From Melioribacter roseus (GTDB taxonomy: Bacteria; Bacteroidota; Ignavibacteria; Ignavibacteriales; Melioribacteraceae), in assembly GCA_020726285.1 (NCBI GenBank), contig DYSW01000016.1, forward strand, positions 1-32,857: DNA of 32,857 nt. The letters are read 5' to 3'. The notes under the pieces were generated by a model that worked only from the letters and a program-made list of their open reading frames with translations, made no database searches and was not told where the DNA came from. Shown piece after piece: positions 1 through 9,292 of the stretch. Both the position numbers and the translations under genes were made by a program. How positions within the stretch are numbered: the first letter of the stretch is position 1; every line of letters starts with the position of its first letter.

Positions 1-1735
1 TTATAGTTGGGATGGAATTTGGTGGGGAAAGTCAGAAAAATATGATTGGGGGTTTGTAATTGAAATGAAAATTCCATTTAATTCAATTCGTTATGATAAA
101 TCCGCAAAAGAATGGGGATTAGATTTTGATAGATGGATTCCAGCAATTTCGCAAGATATTTATTGGGCAAAATACGATCAACATTCTGGAATGCGTGTTT
201 CAAATTTTGGAAAAATGATTTTTGAAGATCCTCTTCCCGGTTCACAAGGAATGAATTTAGAATTTTATCCCGTCGCATTAATAAACACAAAAATGCTTGA
301 AAACAATAAATATGAATCAAATCCTCATGTTGGTTTAGATGTTTTTTACAATCCTTCTCCGCAATTAACATTGGCGGTTACTTTAAATCCAGATTTTGCA
401 CAAATTGAAGCTGATCCTTTCAAACTAAATGTTTCGCGGTACGAAACATATTTTTCAGAACAAAGAAATTTTTTTATAGAAGGAACGGGCGTTTTCAGAC
501 CAGAAGCAACAGGGAGTTTTGACGATTTGGAATTATTTTACAGTCGTAGAATAGGAAAAAAACTACCAAATGGCGATGAAGTTCCGTTGAATTTTGGTGG
601 GAAAATATTTGGTAGAATCGGCGACTTTGAATATGGCGGTTTGGTTGCAACAACCGGCTCGACAAATTGGTCGCTTGATGGCGATAATTACAACGAATCT
701 GACGCAATTTTTAGTAATGTTAGATTAAAGAAAAAAATATTCACAAATTCTACATTAGGTGGAATGTTCGTTGGAAAATGGACATCAGAAAGCGTAAATG
801 CTGTTTTAGATATTGATGGTTCTTACAGAAATGGTGATTTGCAACTTGGGTATCAGTTTGCAAAATCTTATACTGACACAACTTCGGATTATGCATTTTC
901 TGCGGGATTTACTAACTTTACTAACAATTGGGTAACTTTACTAGAGGTTCGATATATTGGTGAAAATTTTAATGTGGATCAAATCGGTTATGTTCCGTGG
1001 AAAGGTTCGTCGAAAATTGTTTTTGCAAGCGGACCAAGATGGTATTTTGAAAATGGTGAAATCAAATCAATTGATACTTGGTTCGGCGGTTATTTGAACC
1101 ACGAAAAATTTGATGACTACATTGACAAAGGACTATTGGCGGGAATGCACATTGATTTTAAGAAACTTTGGGGTTTTGAAATGGAAGGAATTTATGGAAA
1201 ATCGAAAGATGAAAACGTTATCTATAATTTTTTAGAACTCCGCAACTTCTTTTATTTTAATACTTCGCCAACTTGGTCGCTTAATGCAAGTTATGGCTAT
1301 TCCCGTTTATATAATTTTGCGAGAGAACAATATGCACCATTTTCGTGGTTTAACACAAGTTATAATTATTATTTATTTCATTGGTTAAATGTTGGCTCTT
1401 CAGTAAATATTTGGTGGGAAGGTAATCAAGACAATGAAACAGAAGAGCTTACCATAAATACTCGTCCTTTTTTGTCAATTTCTCCAATAAACTATATGAA
1501 AATTAGATTATTTGTAGATAATCTGTTTTTCAATTCAACTCAACAGGCTGACCACTGGTTGTTTGGCGTTTATTTCGGATATAATTTTTCGCCTAAAAGT
1601 TGGGTTTATTTTTCTTATAGTGAATTACAAGACAGAACCGAACAACGTGATGAATTTGATAATTTAATGCCAAACAAAATGCACGTAGTAGAAAGAGATG
1701 CTACATTGAAAATCAAATATCTTTATTATTTCTAA
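1..1735 (+). CDS. DUF5916 outer-membrane beta-barrel protein (5' end outside window)
   Basis: The frame is open from base 2 with no start, so the gene begins before the window; the ATG at 65 is internal because the residues before it (ending WGFVIEMKIPF) continue the CBM9-like fold typical of this family. The remaining ~577 residues carry family hallmarks: NPDFAQIEADPFKLN followed by ETYFSEQRNFFIEG, then YSRRIG. After these comes a long run of alternating aromatic/polar beta strands ending in YLYYF, an aromatic C-terminal residue as is usual for outer-membrane barrels. DUF5916 proteins are widespread in Bacteroidota and relatives and combine an N-terminal CBM9-like domain with a barrel. Their substrate is unknown, and nothing here identifies it. 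The family call is firm; a transport or surface role is inference. Confidence 0.85.
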   Translation, partial: YSWDGIWWGKSEKYDWGFVIEMKIPFNSIRYDKSAKEWGLDFDRWIPAISQDIYWAKYDQHSGMRVSNFGKMIFEDPLPGSQGMNLEFYPVALINTKMLENNKYESNPHVGLDVFYNPSPQLTLAVTLNPDFAQIEADPFKLNVSRYETYFSEQRNFFIEGTGVFRPEATGSFDDLELFYSRRIGKKLPNGDEVPLNFGGKIFGRIGDFEYGGLVATTGSTNWSLDGDNYNESDAIFSNVRLKKKIFTNSTLGGMFVGKWTSESVNAVLDIDGSYRNGDLQLGYQFAKSYTDTTSDYAFSAGFTNFTNNWVTLLEVRYIGENFNVDQIGYVPWKGSSKIVFASGPRWYFENGEIKSIDTWFGGYLNHEKFDDYIDKGLLAGMHIDFKKLWGFEMEGIYGKSKDENVIYNFLELRNFFYFNTSPTWSLNASYGYSRLYNFAREQYAPFSWFNTSYNYYLFHWLNVGSSVNIWWEGNQDNETEELTINTRPFLSISPINYMKIRLFVDNLFFNSTQQADHWLFGVYFGYNFSPKSWVYFSYSELQDRTEQRDEFDNLMPNKMHVVERDATLKIKYLYYF

Positions 1736-1832
1736 ATAGAAAGCAAGAATAGTTGATAATTTTTTCATTATTGGAATTTGAAATTGGGTGTTTACGTAAC
1801 TTAGTAGTAATACAAATTAATTATTAATAGTG

Positions 1833-2603
1833 ATGGAAAATATTAAAAAAATCTATTTTGGACTAGCGTTTGCTCTAGCTGTTGCGGCATTTGAATTGAT
1901 AAAAACACAAGCAAATACCGAAATTTTTATTTCTTTTAACTCAATCTCGTTATTATTTCCGAAATGGATTTGGGCAAACATTACTTTTTTGGGTGATGGA
2001 TTATTTGTTTTTCTTGTGTTGTCGTTTTTTGTAAGAAAAAATATGCAAGTTCTTTGGAGCGGTTTTTTTGCTGGTTTAATAACTCTTTTACTTGTAAATT
2101 TTCTGAAATCTTATTTTGATGTTCCACGTCCAGCAGGCGTTTTAGATATTAACTCTTTTAATATTATTGGACCAATGCTAAAAAAACGGGCATTTCCATC
2201 GGGGCACACGGCTACAATTTTTACATTAGTTGGAATTCTTGGTTTGTATTTAAAATCTGCAAAAATCAAAATTATATTATTGAATTTGGGATTATTAGTT
2301 GGCTTTTCACGAATTGCAGTTGGGGCACATTGGCCTTCGGATATTCTATTCGGAATTTCAATTGGATTAATTTCAAGTTTGATAGCTTATTCTCTAGTTC
2401 AAAACCTAAAAATTAAATCATCAACAAATGTTGATTTAATCTTTGCAGGAATGTTACTTTTTTCTGCAATTTATTTTATTACATTTTATGATTCTTCATT
2501 ACAAGAAGTCTTTCTTTTACAGCTAATTTTCGGAATGATTTTCCTGCTCAAATTAAGTTTTGATTTATTTATTCTAATAAAGAACAAACGCAAAAATCCA
2601 TAA
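1833..2603 (+). CDS. PAP2-family membrane phosphatase
   Basis: This 256-residue multi-pass membrane protein has the three type 2 phosphatidic acid phosphatase motifs in order. They are KSYFDVPRP (Kx6RP, near residue 92), FPSGHTA (near 121) and SRIAVGAHWPSD (SRx5Hx3D, near 159), so all the expected catalytic His and Arg residues are present. Roughly six hydrophobic helices surround them. The family removes phosphate from lipids such as phosphatidate, phosphatidylglycerophosphate or undecaprenyl pyrophosphate at the outer face of the inner membrane; the sequence does not say which. I place the start at the ATG at 1833 rather than the GTG directly before it. It stands alone, 97 bp after the barrel gene and about 330 bp before the next gene. 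Confidence 0.88.
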   Translation: MENIKKIYFGLAFALAVAAFELIKTQANTEIFISFNSISLLFPKWIWANITFLGDGLFVFLVLSFFVRKNMQVLWSGFFAGLITLLLVNFLKSYFDVPRPAGVLDINSFNIIGPMLKKRAFPSGHTATIFTLVGILGLYLKSAKIKIILLNLGLLVGFSRIAVGAHWPSDILFGISIGLISSLIAYSLVQNLKIKSSTNVDLIFAGMLLFSAIYFITFYDSSLQEVFLLQLIFGMIFLLKLSFDLFILIKNKRKNP

Positions 2604-2680
2604 AATCTGTTTAATCATTTCTAAAGATTGGTTGAATTATTAGAAATATTGTTACATAAGTTCTTGTCGTTTATTTTATT

Positions 2681-2803
2681 CGTCATGCTTGAATTCTTCT
2701 GTCGGGCATCTGCTTATGAAAAACAGTGAACAGAAAACAGCAAAGAATTAAAAGTGAAAAATATCTGAATCAAGATTTACAAGATTATTGGATTTTCAAG
2801 ATT
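2681..2803. repeat. Degenerate intergenic repeat-like sequence
   Basis: The interval 2604-2935 has no supportable gene. It contains an 8-bp imperfect hairpin (ATGCTTGA at 2685-2692 with TCGGGCAT at 2702-2709, two G-U pairs) inside a CGTCATGC...GGCATCTG context. Further on, 2769-2803 is built from near-repeats of CAAGATT (TCAAGATTTACAAGATT, then TTTCAAGATT). Both look like decayed copies of dispersed intergenic repeats, but only one copy of each is in the window, so dispersal cannot be shown here. Confidence 0.3.
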
Positions 2804-2898
2804 AAAACATAAAGACAAAAGCAGTTTAAGTTTTAAAAACTATTCGCCTAAACAAAAGAATTTTTCCTATAAAACTATATTTTTATACTTCCGTCTTT

Positions 2899-2906
2899 TA
2901 TTTTTG
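2899..2906 (+). promoter_or_regulatory. Possible -7 promoter element of the prolyl oligopeptidase gene
   Basis: TATTTTTG matches the Bacteroidetes -7 consensus TAnnTTTG and ends 29 nt before the chosen start codon. I see no TTTG about 19 nt upstream, so only half of the promoter is supported. In DNA this AT-rich an 8-mer match is weak evidence alone. Confidence 0.3.
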
Positions 2907-2935
2907 TAATGCCAACAAATAAAAAAGGTTATCAA

Positions 2936-5032
2936 ATGAAATATTTATTAATTATTTTTTTAGCAACTTTAATTTCAATGAACGCACAAATTAAGTATCC
3001 AACTCCCCAAAAAAGAGATGTTGTAGATAATTATCACGGGAAACAAATTTCAGACCCATACAGATGGATGGAAGATTTGAATTCACAGGAAACTCAAGAT
3101 TGGATTTCTGCCGAGAACCAAATTACGGATAATTATTTAGCAAAAATTCCATTTCGCGAGAAAATCCAAAACAGATTAACAGAATTATTCAATTATGAAA
3201 GATTTTCTGCTCCTTCAAAAGAAGGTGATTATTATTATTTTTATAAAAATGATGGTTTGCAAAATTTCTCAATTTTGTATCGCCAAAAAGGATTAGATGG
3301 AAATTCCGAAGTGTTTTTAGACCCAAATCAATTTTCTGCTGACGCTTCGGTTAGTTTAGCGGAACTTTCTTTTTCTAAAAATAATAAATTTGCTGCATAC
3401 GCAATTTCAAAAGGTGGATCTGATTGGAGAGATGTATTTGTAATTGATGTTGCAAGTAGAGAACTATTATCAGATAAAATAGAGTGGGTGAAATTTTCTG
3501 GAATGTCGTGGTTTGAAGATGGATTTTTCTACAGTCGCTATGATGAACCGTCTGATGAAGAAAAACTTAAAGCGGCTAATGAATTTCAGAAATTGTATTA
3601 TCACAAAGTTGGGACAAAACAATCTGAAGATATTTTAGTTATGGAAGATAAGATGAATCCCAAAAGAGGTTTTTCTGGTTCGGTAACCGACAACGAAAAG
3701 TTTTTAGTTATTTCTGGTTGGGAAGGTTCATCTGATTACAATTTATTGTTTTACAAAGATTTATCCAAAAAGTTACCAATTAAAACAATTTTCGGTGAAC
3801 TTGAAGCTGAATATTCGGTTATAGATAATTGGGAAGAAAATTTGATAATTCAAACAAATTATAAAGCCCCCAATTATAAAATTGTATTGGTGAATCCTGA
3901 AAAACCCGATAAATCAAATTGGCAAACAATAATTCCCGAGACTGAAAATCCCATTAGTTCTGTTTCATTTGTAAATGGAAAATTGATTGTTGCTTATCTA
4001 AAAGATGCAAATACCAAAGTTTATGTTTACAGCACAAATGGGAAATTGGAGAGCGAAATTATACTTCCGGGAGTAGGAACTGCATTCGGGTTTGACGGAA
4101 AACAAACAGATTCTGAAGTTTTTTACACATTTACTTCATTTACTTACCCACCAACAATCTATAAATACGATATCGCAAAAAACGAATCTTCTCTATTTAG
4201 AAAATCGGAATTAAAGTTTAATCCAGATGATTACGAAACAAAACAAGTTTTTTATACAAGTAAAGATGGCACAAAAATCCCACTTTTTATTACTTATAAA
4301 AAGGGAATTAAATTAGATGGAAATAATCCAACTTTGCTTTATGCTTATGGTGGTTTCAATATTTCGTTAACACCAAGTTTTTCTGTAACATATTTACCTC
4401 TTTTAGAACAGGGTGGAATTTACGCTTTGGCAAATATTCGTGGTGGTGGTGAATATGGCGAAACTTGGCATAAAGCCGCTATGAAAGAAAATCGACAAAT
4501 AGCTTATGATGATTTTATTTCAGCTGGTGAATATCTGATTAAAGAAGGTTATACTTCATCAGAAAAATTGGCAATTCAAGGTGGTTCAAATGGTGGATTG
4601 TTGATGGGTGTTATTGTAAATCAAAGACCAGATTTAGCAAAAGTTGCATTTCCTATGGTTGGAGTTATGGATTTATTGCGATTTCAAAATTTTACAATCG
4701 GTTGGGCGTGGGTTCCAGAATTTGGTTCAAGTGAAGTTCCAGAAGAATTTAATTATTTAATCAACATTTCTCCTCTTCACAATCTGAAGAAAATTGACAA
4801 TTATCCCGCAATTATGGTTACAACCGCCGATCACGATGACCGCGTTTTTCCTGCACATTCATTTAAGTATGCTGCTACTTTACAAGAAATGAATCAAGGA
4901 AAAAATCCCACATTAATTCGCATTGAGACAAAAGCTGGTCACGGAGCAGGAACAAATGTTAACAAAACAATTGAACTTTACACAGATATTTTATCTTTTT
5001 TAATGTTCAACACAAATACAGATTACAAATAA
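2936..5032 (+). CDS. Secreted prolyl oligopeptidase (S9A)
   Basis: This is a serine peptidase that cleaves short peptides after proline. The 698-residue protein has a signal peptide (MKYLLIIFLATLISMNAQ), the N-terminal DPYRWMED signature, a seven-bladed propeller and a C-terminal alpha/beta hydrolase domain. The catalytic triad is visible: Ser551 in GGSNGG, Asp634 in the DHDDRV motif and His669 in AGHGAG, with spacings close to porcine POP (554/641/680). I chose the ATG at 2936 over the one at 2909 because it is followed directly by the signal peptide and preceded by AAAAGG; the longer form would add nine polar residues before the signal. Expected location is the periplasm or cell surface. 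The DUF971 gene follows after 7 nt, so the two are probably co-transcribed. Confidence 0.93.
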   Translation: MKYLLIIFLATLISMNAQIKYPTPQKRDVVDNYHGKQISDPYRWMEDLNSQETQDWISAENQITDNYLAKIPFREKIQNRLTELFNYERFSAPSKEGDYYYFYKNDGLQNFSILYRQKGLDGNSEVFLDPNQFSADASVSLAELSFSKNNKFAAYAISKGGSDWRDVFVIDVASRELLSDKIEWVKFSGMSWFEDGFFYSRYDEPSDEEKLKAANEFQKLYYHKVGTKQSEDILVMEDKMNPKRGFSGSVTDNEKFLVISGWEGSSDYNLLFYKDLSKKLPIKTIFGELEAEYSVIDNWEENLIIQTNYKAPNYKIVLVNPEKPDKSNWQTIIPETENPISSVSFVNGKLIVAYLKDANTKVYVYSTNGKLESEIILPGVGTAFGFDGKQTDSEVFYTFTSFTYPPTIYKYDIAKNESSLFRKSELKFNPDDYETKQVFYTSKDGTKIPLFITYKKGIKLDGNNPTLLYAYGGFNISLTPSFSVTYLPLLEQGGIYALANIRGGGEYGETWHKAAMKENRQIAYDDFISAGEYLIKEGYTSSEKLAIQGGSNGGLLMGVIVNQRPDLAKVAFPMVGVMDLLRFQNFTIGWAWVPEFGSSEVPEEFNYLINISPLHNLKKIDNYPAIMVTTADHDDRVFPAHSFKYAATLQEMNQGKNPTLIRIETKAGHGAGTNVNKTIELYTDILSFLMFNTNTDYK

Positions 5033-5039
5033 GGTAAAA

Positions 5040-5369
5040 ATGCAACCAATTAAAATTAATTTAAACAAAGAAACAAACGAATTGCAAATTACTTGGGAAA
5101 ATTCAGTTGTTCATAATTTTCCTCTTAATTTTTTGCGTGATGAATCGCCAGATGCACAAAATAAAGGCGAACATATATTATGGAAAACAATACCCGCCCC
5201 GCCAAAAGGTCCAGATAGAATTGGTAAATATGAAATTGCAAAAATTGATTTGATAGGAAACTACGCAATTCAAATTACCTGGAAAGATGGCTACGATTAT
5301 GGAATATTTTCCTTCGAACTACTTCAGAAATGGGGCAAATTACTTGAAGTAAGCTCAAATCCAGAATAA
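5040..5369 (+). CDS. DUF971 protein
   Basis: This 109-residue protein matches the DUF971 (gamma-butyrobetaine hydroxylase N-terminal-like) fold: an N-terminal strand pair ending in ITWENS, then FPLNFLRDESPDAQN, a second half with GNYAIQITWKDGYDYGIFSFELL and a C-terminal LL helix. Many family members carry a CPCA-type cysteine motif after LR. Here the equivalent is ESPDAQ, and the protein has no cysteine at all, so metal binding at that site is unlikely. Stand-alone DUF971 proteins have no settled function, although the domain often occurs with Mrp-type iron-sulfur carrier ATPases. It follows the prolyl oligopeptidase by 7 nt and ends just before a strong terminator, which closes a two-gene unit. 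Confidence 0.85.
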   Translation: MQPIKINLNKETNELQITWENSVVHNFPLNFLRDESPDAQNKGEHILWKTIPAPPKGPDRIGKYEIAKIDLIGNYAIQITWKDGYDYGIFSFELLQKWGKLLEVSSNPE

Positions 5370-5396
5370 AAAATTAAACTAAATTACAAGCAAATT

Positions 5397-5422
5397 AACC
5401 CGCAAAATCTAGCGGGTTTTTT
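5397..5422 (+). terminator. Rho-independent terminator after the DUF971 gene
   Basis: A 7-bp perfect stem, AACCCGC (5397-5403) with GCGGGTT (5412-5418), has an 8-nt loop and runs into six T residues (5417-5422). It lies 28 nt after the DUF971 stop codon. Confidence 0.9.
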
Positions 5423-5502
5423 ATTATATGAAACAAATTTGAAATTCACATTATTTTAATAGATTTCACAAATATTCAGCAACAGATTAACTTCTAAAAA
5501 GT

Positions 5503-5510
5503 TATTTTTG
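5503..5510 (+). promoter_or_regulatory. Possible -7 promoter element of pta
   Basis: TATTTTTG matches TAnnTTTG and ends 32 nt before the pta ATG. This is the same 8-mer, at about the same distance from the start, as upstream of the prolyl oligopeptidase gene. No matching -33 TTTG is present at about 19 nt. Confidence 0.3.
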
Positions 5511-5542
5511 ATATGTAAATCTTATTTAATTTAGAGGAAAAT

Positions 5543-6526
5543 ATGTCAGAAGTACAATTATTAAAAGATATTAGAGCAAAAGCAAAAACACAAAAAAGAA
5601 TTGTGGTTCTACCCGAAAGTCACGATGAAAGAGTTTTGAAAGCTGCTGAAATGATAATCGCGGAAGGTTTTGCATCAGTTATTACAATTGGGAATGAAGA
5701 AAAAATCTATGCAAAAGCAAATGAATTAAATTTAACATTAAACGGATTAAGAATATACAACCCCGAAAAATCTGAATTAACAAATGATTTTGCCAATTAC
5801 TTTTTCAATTTAAGAAAAAGCAAAGGAATTACTTACGAAGAAGCAAAAGCGACAATGAAAAAAGACTTGTTTTTTGGGGCAATGTTAGTTCGCGAAAATA
5901 TGGCACAAAGTTCTGTTGCTGGTTCAACTGCATCAACCGGAGATGTTCTGCGGGCTGCTTTTCAGGTTGTTGGAATGGACGAAGGAATTTCGATTGTTTC
6001 AAGCTTCTTTTTGATGATTTTTCCAGAACGAGTTTTTAGTTTTGCCGATTGTGCAGTTGTGCCAAATCCAAATGCGCAACAATTGGCTGATATTGCAATA
6101 ACTACAGCCGATAATCACAAAATTCTAACTGGCGAAGAACCACATGTTGCAATGTTGTCGTTTTCAACAATGGGAAGCGCCAAACACGAATTGGTTGACA
6201 AAGTTTTGGAAGCTACAAAAATAGCGAAACAAAAACGTCCAGATTTATCGCTCGATGGTGAATTGCAATTTGATGCTGCAATTATCGATTCCATCGGTAA
6301 ACGCAAAGCACCACAAAGTTCTGTTGCTGGAAGAGCAAATGTGCTAGCTTTTCCAGACTTGAATTCTGGAAATATCGGCTACAAAATTGCCGAAAGACTT
6401 GGTGGAGCAATTGCAGTTGGACCAATTGTTCAGGGCTTGAAAAAACCTTTGTTCGATTTAAGTCGTGGTTGTAGTGTAGAAGATATTGTAAATACTGCAG
6501 CCATTTCTTGTTTAATGGCAAAATAG
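5543..6526 (+). CDS. pta: Phosphate acetyltransferase
   Basis: The enzyme interconverts acetyl-CoA plus phosphate with acetyl phosphate plus CoA, the first step of the acetate pathway, in the cytoplasm. At 327 residues it has the length of the short, single-domain form. Recognisable segments are RIVVLPESHDERVLKAA near the N-terminus, the substrate-site region SVAGSTASTGDVLRAAFQVVG, and PNPNAQQLADIAI followed later by GELQFDAAI and the C-terminal VNTAAI. The start is preceded by AGAGGAAA, a good ribosome-binding site. No acetate kinase gene is within the window. It is transcribed alone and shares a bidirectional terminator with the convergent sdh operon. Confidence 0.93.
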   Translation: MSEVQLLKDIRAKAKTQKRIVVLPESHDERVLKAAEMIIAEGFASVITIGNEEKIYAKANELNLTLNGLRIYNPEKSELTNDFANYFFNLRKSKGITYEEAKATMKKDLFFGAMLVRENMAQSSVAGSTASTGDVLRAAFQVVGMDEGISIVSSFFLMIFPERVFSFADCAVVPNPNAQQLADIAITTADNHKILTGEEPHVAMLSFSTMGSAKHELVDKVLEATKIAKQKRPDLSLDGELQFDAAIIDSIGKRKAPQSSVAGRANVLAFPDLNSGNIGYKIAERLGGAIAVGPIVQGLKKPLFDLSRGCSVEDIVNTAAISCLMAK

Positions 6527-6557
6527 TTTACAAATTCTCAACTAAAATTTAAAATAA

Positions 6558-6585
6558 AAAAAGACGGAAATTTCTCCGTCTTTTT
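6558..6585. terminator. Bidirectional terminator between pta and sdhB
   Basis: GACGGA (6563-6568) and TCCGTC (6575-6580) form a GC-containing stem with a 6-nt loop, extended by flanking A and T runs (AAAAA before, TTTTT after). The symmetry lets it end transcription of pta from the left and of the sdh operon from the right. Confidence 0.88.
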
Positions 6586-6611
6586 AATTTTAAATCTTTT
6601 TGAAATAATTA

Positions 6612-7382
6612 TCAAAAATGTAAAGCGTGCGAACTAATTTTAGCATTCAAGAAATCTCGATTCATTCGCGCAATATTTGTAATTGAAACACCTTTTGGAC
6701 ATTCAGCTTCGCAAGCATAAGTATTTGTGCAACTACCAAATCCCATTTCATCCATTGTATTAACCATTGCTTGAACTCTATCATATCGTTCTAGTTGACC
6801 TTGAGGAAGAACTGCAAATTGTGAAACTTTGGCGCTTACAAATAGCATTGCAGAAGCATTCTTACAAGCAGCAACGCAAGCTCCACAACCAATGCATTCA
6901 GCCGCTTCAATAGCAATAGTAGCCGTTTCTTTAGAGATTGGATGAATGTTTGCGTCTGGGGCACTTCCTGTATTAATAGAAATGAAACCACCAGATTGAA
7001 TAATTTTATCCAAAGGTGAGCGATCGACAATTAAATCTTTAATGATATTATAAGCTTTTGCGCGGAATGGTTCAATATATAGATTTTCACCATTTTTGAA
7101 TGTTCGCATATGCAATTGGCATGTAGCAATTTTAGGCAAAGGTCCGTGTGGATGTCCGTTAACAACAACACCACAAGTTCCGCAAATTCCTTCACGGCAA
7201 TCACTTTCAAATGCAATTGGTCTTTCGCCTTTTGCTTCTAAAGTATTATTTAGTTCATCTAACATTTCGAGAATAGAAGCATCTGGCGAAGTAGAAACCT
7301 TAAATTCATCGAATCTACCTTCAGTAGATGGATTTTCTTGTCTCCAAATATTCAAAGTTAAATTGATATTATGATTTTCCAT
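6612..7382 (-). CDS. sdhB: Succinate dehydrogenase/fumarate reductase iron-sulfur subunit
   Basis: This subunit carries electrons between the flavoprotein and the membrane cytochrome. The 256-residue protein has cysteine sets for three clusters: Cys62, Cys67, Cys70 and Cys88 for the 2Fe-2S cluster (CREGICGTCG motif), Cys163/166/169/173 in CIGCGACVAAC, and Cys218/224/228 in CTNTYACEAECP. Its nearest relatives are the subunits that work with single-polypeptide cytochrome b558 anchors. The ATG overlaps the sdhA stop codon by one base (TAATG), which suggests translational coupling. It is the last gene of sdhC-sdhA-sdhB and is followed by the shared terminator. Whether the complex runs as a dehydrogenase or a fumarate reductase cannot be told from sequence alone. 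Confidence 0.95.
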   Translation of the reverse strand: MENHNINLTLNIWRQENPSTEGRFDEFKVSTSPDASILEMLDELNNTLEAKGERPIAFESDCREGICGTCGVVVNGHPHGPLPKIATCQLHMRTFKNGENLYIEPFRAKAYNIIKDLIVDRSPLDKIIQSGGFISINTGSAPDANIHPISKETATIAIEAAECIGCGACVAACKNASAMLFVSAKVSQFAVLPQGQLERYDRVQAMVNTMDEMGFGSCTNTYACEAECPKGVSITNIARMNRDFLNAKISSHALHF

Positions 7383-9292
7383 TACTTGTAGCTCCTTGTT
7401 GCTAATTTTACATATTCAAAGGCAAGTGGTTCTTTATTCAATTCCCATTGTCCAACATTTTTGAAATCCCACGCAGAAACGGAAGCATATTCTTCATCAT
7501 TTCTTAATGCTTCGCCTTCTTCGGTTTGATATTCTTCTCTAAAATGACCACCGCAAGATTCGTTTCTGTTTAACGCATCAATTGCCATTAGTTCACCAAG
7601 TTCAAGAAAATCAGCAACTCTTCCGGCTCGCTCAAGTGTTTGGTTAAGATCTTTATCTTGCCCAACCACATTTACATCTTTCCAGAATTCTTCTCGTAAA
7701 GCTGAAATTTCGGAAATTGCTTCTTTTAAGCCTTTTTCGTTTCTTTCCATACCTACTTTGTCCCACATAATCTGACCAAGTCGTTTGTGGATACTATCAA
7801 CAGTTTGCTTTCCTTTAATTGACATAAGTTGTATAACTTGTTCTTTCACTGCATTTTCTGATTCAACGAACGCAGGATGTTCGATTGTAACTTTAGCTGG
7901 TTTTTCAGTGCTAAAATAATTTCCAAGTGTGTAGGGAATTACAAAATAACCATCAGCCAAACCTTGCATAAGTGCCGAAGCTCCAAGTCGGTTTGCTCCG
8001 TGATCTGAAAAATTTGCTTCGCCTAAAACAAATAGTCCTGGAACATTGCTCATCAAATTATAATCAACCCACAATCCACCCATTGTGTAATGTGGAGCTG
8101 GATAAATTTGCATAGGAATTTTGTATGGATTTTCGCCTGTGATATTTTGGTACATATCGAACAAATTTCCATAACGTTCGCGAATTACGTTTTCGCCAAG
8201 TCTGTTGATTGCATTACTAAAATCGAGATAAACGGAATTATTGCCTTTTACTCCGCGACCTTCATCGCAAGCTTCTTTTGCACTTCTGGAAGAAATATCA
8301 CGTGGGGAAAGATTTCCGAACGAAGGATATTTTCTTTCGAGATAGTAATCTCGCTCTAATTCTGGAATGTCAGTTGCTTCACGCATATCATTTTTTTGCT
8401 TCGATACCCAAATTCGTCCATCGTTACGCAAACTTTCGCTCATCAAAACTCGTTTGGATTGTAATTCTCCGTGAATTGGTAAACTTGTTGGGTGAATTTG
8501 AGTGTAGCAAGGATTTGCAAAAGCAGCACCTTTTTTGTGAGCTCGCCAAACCGCTGTTGCATTAGAATTCATTGCACTTGTTGAAAGATAGAACACTCTG
8601 GAATAACCACCAGTAGCTAAAATTACTGCTTGTGCGGAATATCTTTCGGTTTCGCCAGTTAAAAGATTTCGAACAATAATTCCTTTAGCTTGTCCATCTA
8701 CAATTACAACGTCAAGCATTTCGCGGTGTGTGTACATTTCAACAGTTTTTAAACCAATTTGACGAGAAAGTGAAGAATAAGCACCAAGAAGAAGTTGTTG
8801 TCCTGTTTCACCGCGTGCATAAAAAGTTCTTGAAACTTGAGCACCACCGAATGAACGATTGGCTAAAGTTCCACCATATTCACGTGCAAACGGAACTCCC
8901 TGAGCAACAGCTTGATCAATGATATTTCCGCTTACTTCAGCTAATCTGTATGTATTTGCTTCGCGGGAACGGAAATCTCCGCCTTTAATTGTGTCGTAGA
9001 AAAGTCTAAAATCGGAATCGCCATCATTTTGGTAATTTTTCGAAGCGTTAATTCCACCCTGTGCAGCTATTGAATGTGCTCTTCGTGGGCTATCGTGAAA
9101 AGTAAACGCTTTTACTTTATAGCCAAGTTCGGCTAAAGTTGCGGCTGCGGAAGCTCCAGCTAATCCTGTACCAACAACAATTACATCATATTTCCTTTTA
9201 TTTGATGGATTCACAAGTTTCATATTGAATTTGTGATTTGTCCACTTTTGCGAAATATGTCCTTCCGGAATTTTTGCATCTAATTTAATCAT
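7382..9292 (-). CDS. sdhA: Succinate dehydrogenase/fumarate reductase flavoprotein subunit
   Basis: This is the catalytic subunit, oxidising succinate to fumarate with covalently bound FAD. The 636-residue protein has the dinucleotide motif GTGLAG (residues 41-46), the FAD-attachment motif HSIAAQGG with His73, the substrate-loop [15 protein letters not shown], and [18 protein letters not shown] take the start at the ATG at 9292, which overlaps the sdhC stop by one base (TAATG); the frame stays open for 23 more codons upstream, but those lie inside sdhC and read as an unrelated basic stretch. A glutamate-rich C-terminal third with [12 protein letters not shown] is as expected. It acts at the cytoplasmic face of the inner membrane. 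Confidence 0.96.
   Translation of the reverse strand: MIKLDAKIPEGHISQKWTNHKFNMKLVNPSNKRKYDVIVVGTGLAGASAAATLAELGYKVKAFTFHDSPRRAHSIAAQGGINASKNYQNDGDSDFRLFYDTIKGGDFRSREANTYRLAEVSGNIIDQAVAQGVPFAREYGGTLANRSFGGAQVSRTFYARGETGQQLLLGAYSSLSRQIGLKTVEMYTHREMLDVVIVDGQAKGIIVRNLLTGETERYSAQAVILATGGYSRVFYLSTSAMNSNATAVWRAHKKGAAFANPCYTQIHPTSLPIHGELQSKRVLMSESLRNDGRIWVSKQKNDMREATDIPELERDYYLERKYPSFGNLSPRDISSRSAKEACDEGRGVKGNNSVYLDFSNAINRLGENVIRERYGNLFDMYQNITGENPYKIPMQIYPAPHYTMGGLWVDYNLMSNVPGLFVLGEANFSDHGANRLGASALMQGLADGYFVIPYTLGNYFSTEKPAKVTIEHPAFVESENAVKEQVIQLMSIKGKQTVDSIHKRLGQIMWDKVGMERNEKGLKEAISEISALREEFWKDVNVVGQDKDLNQTLERAGRVADFLELGELMAIDALNRNESCGGHFREEYQTEEGEALRNDEEYASVSAWDFKNVGQWELNKEPLAFEYVKLATRSYK

Noticed and set aside
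8278-8565. 95-codon plus-strand open frame inside sdhA
   Set aside because: It is antisense to a strongly conserved part of sdhA and has no recognisable domain.
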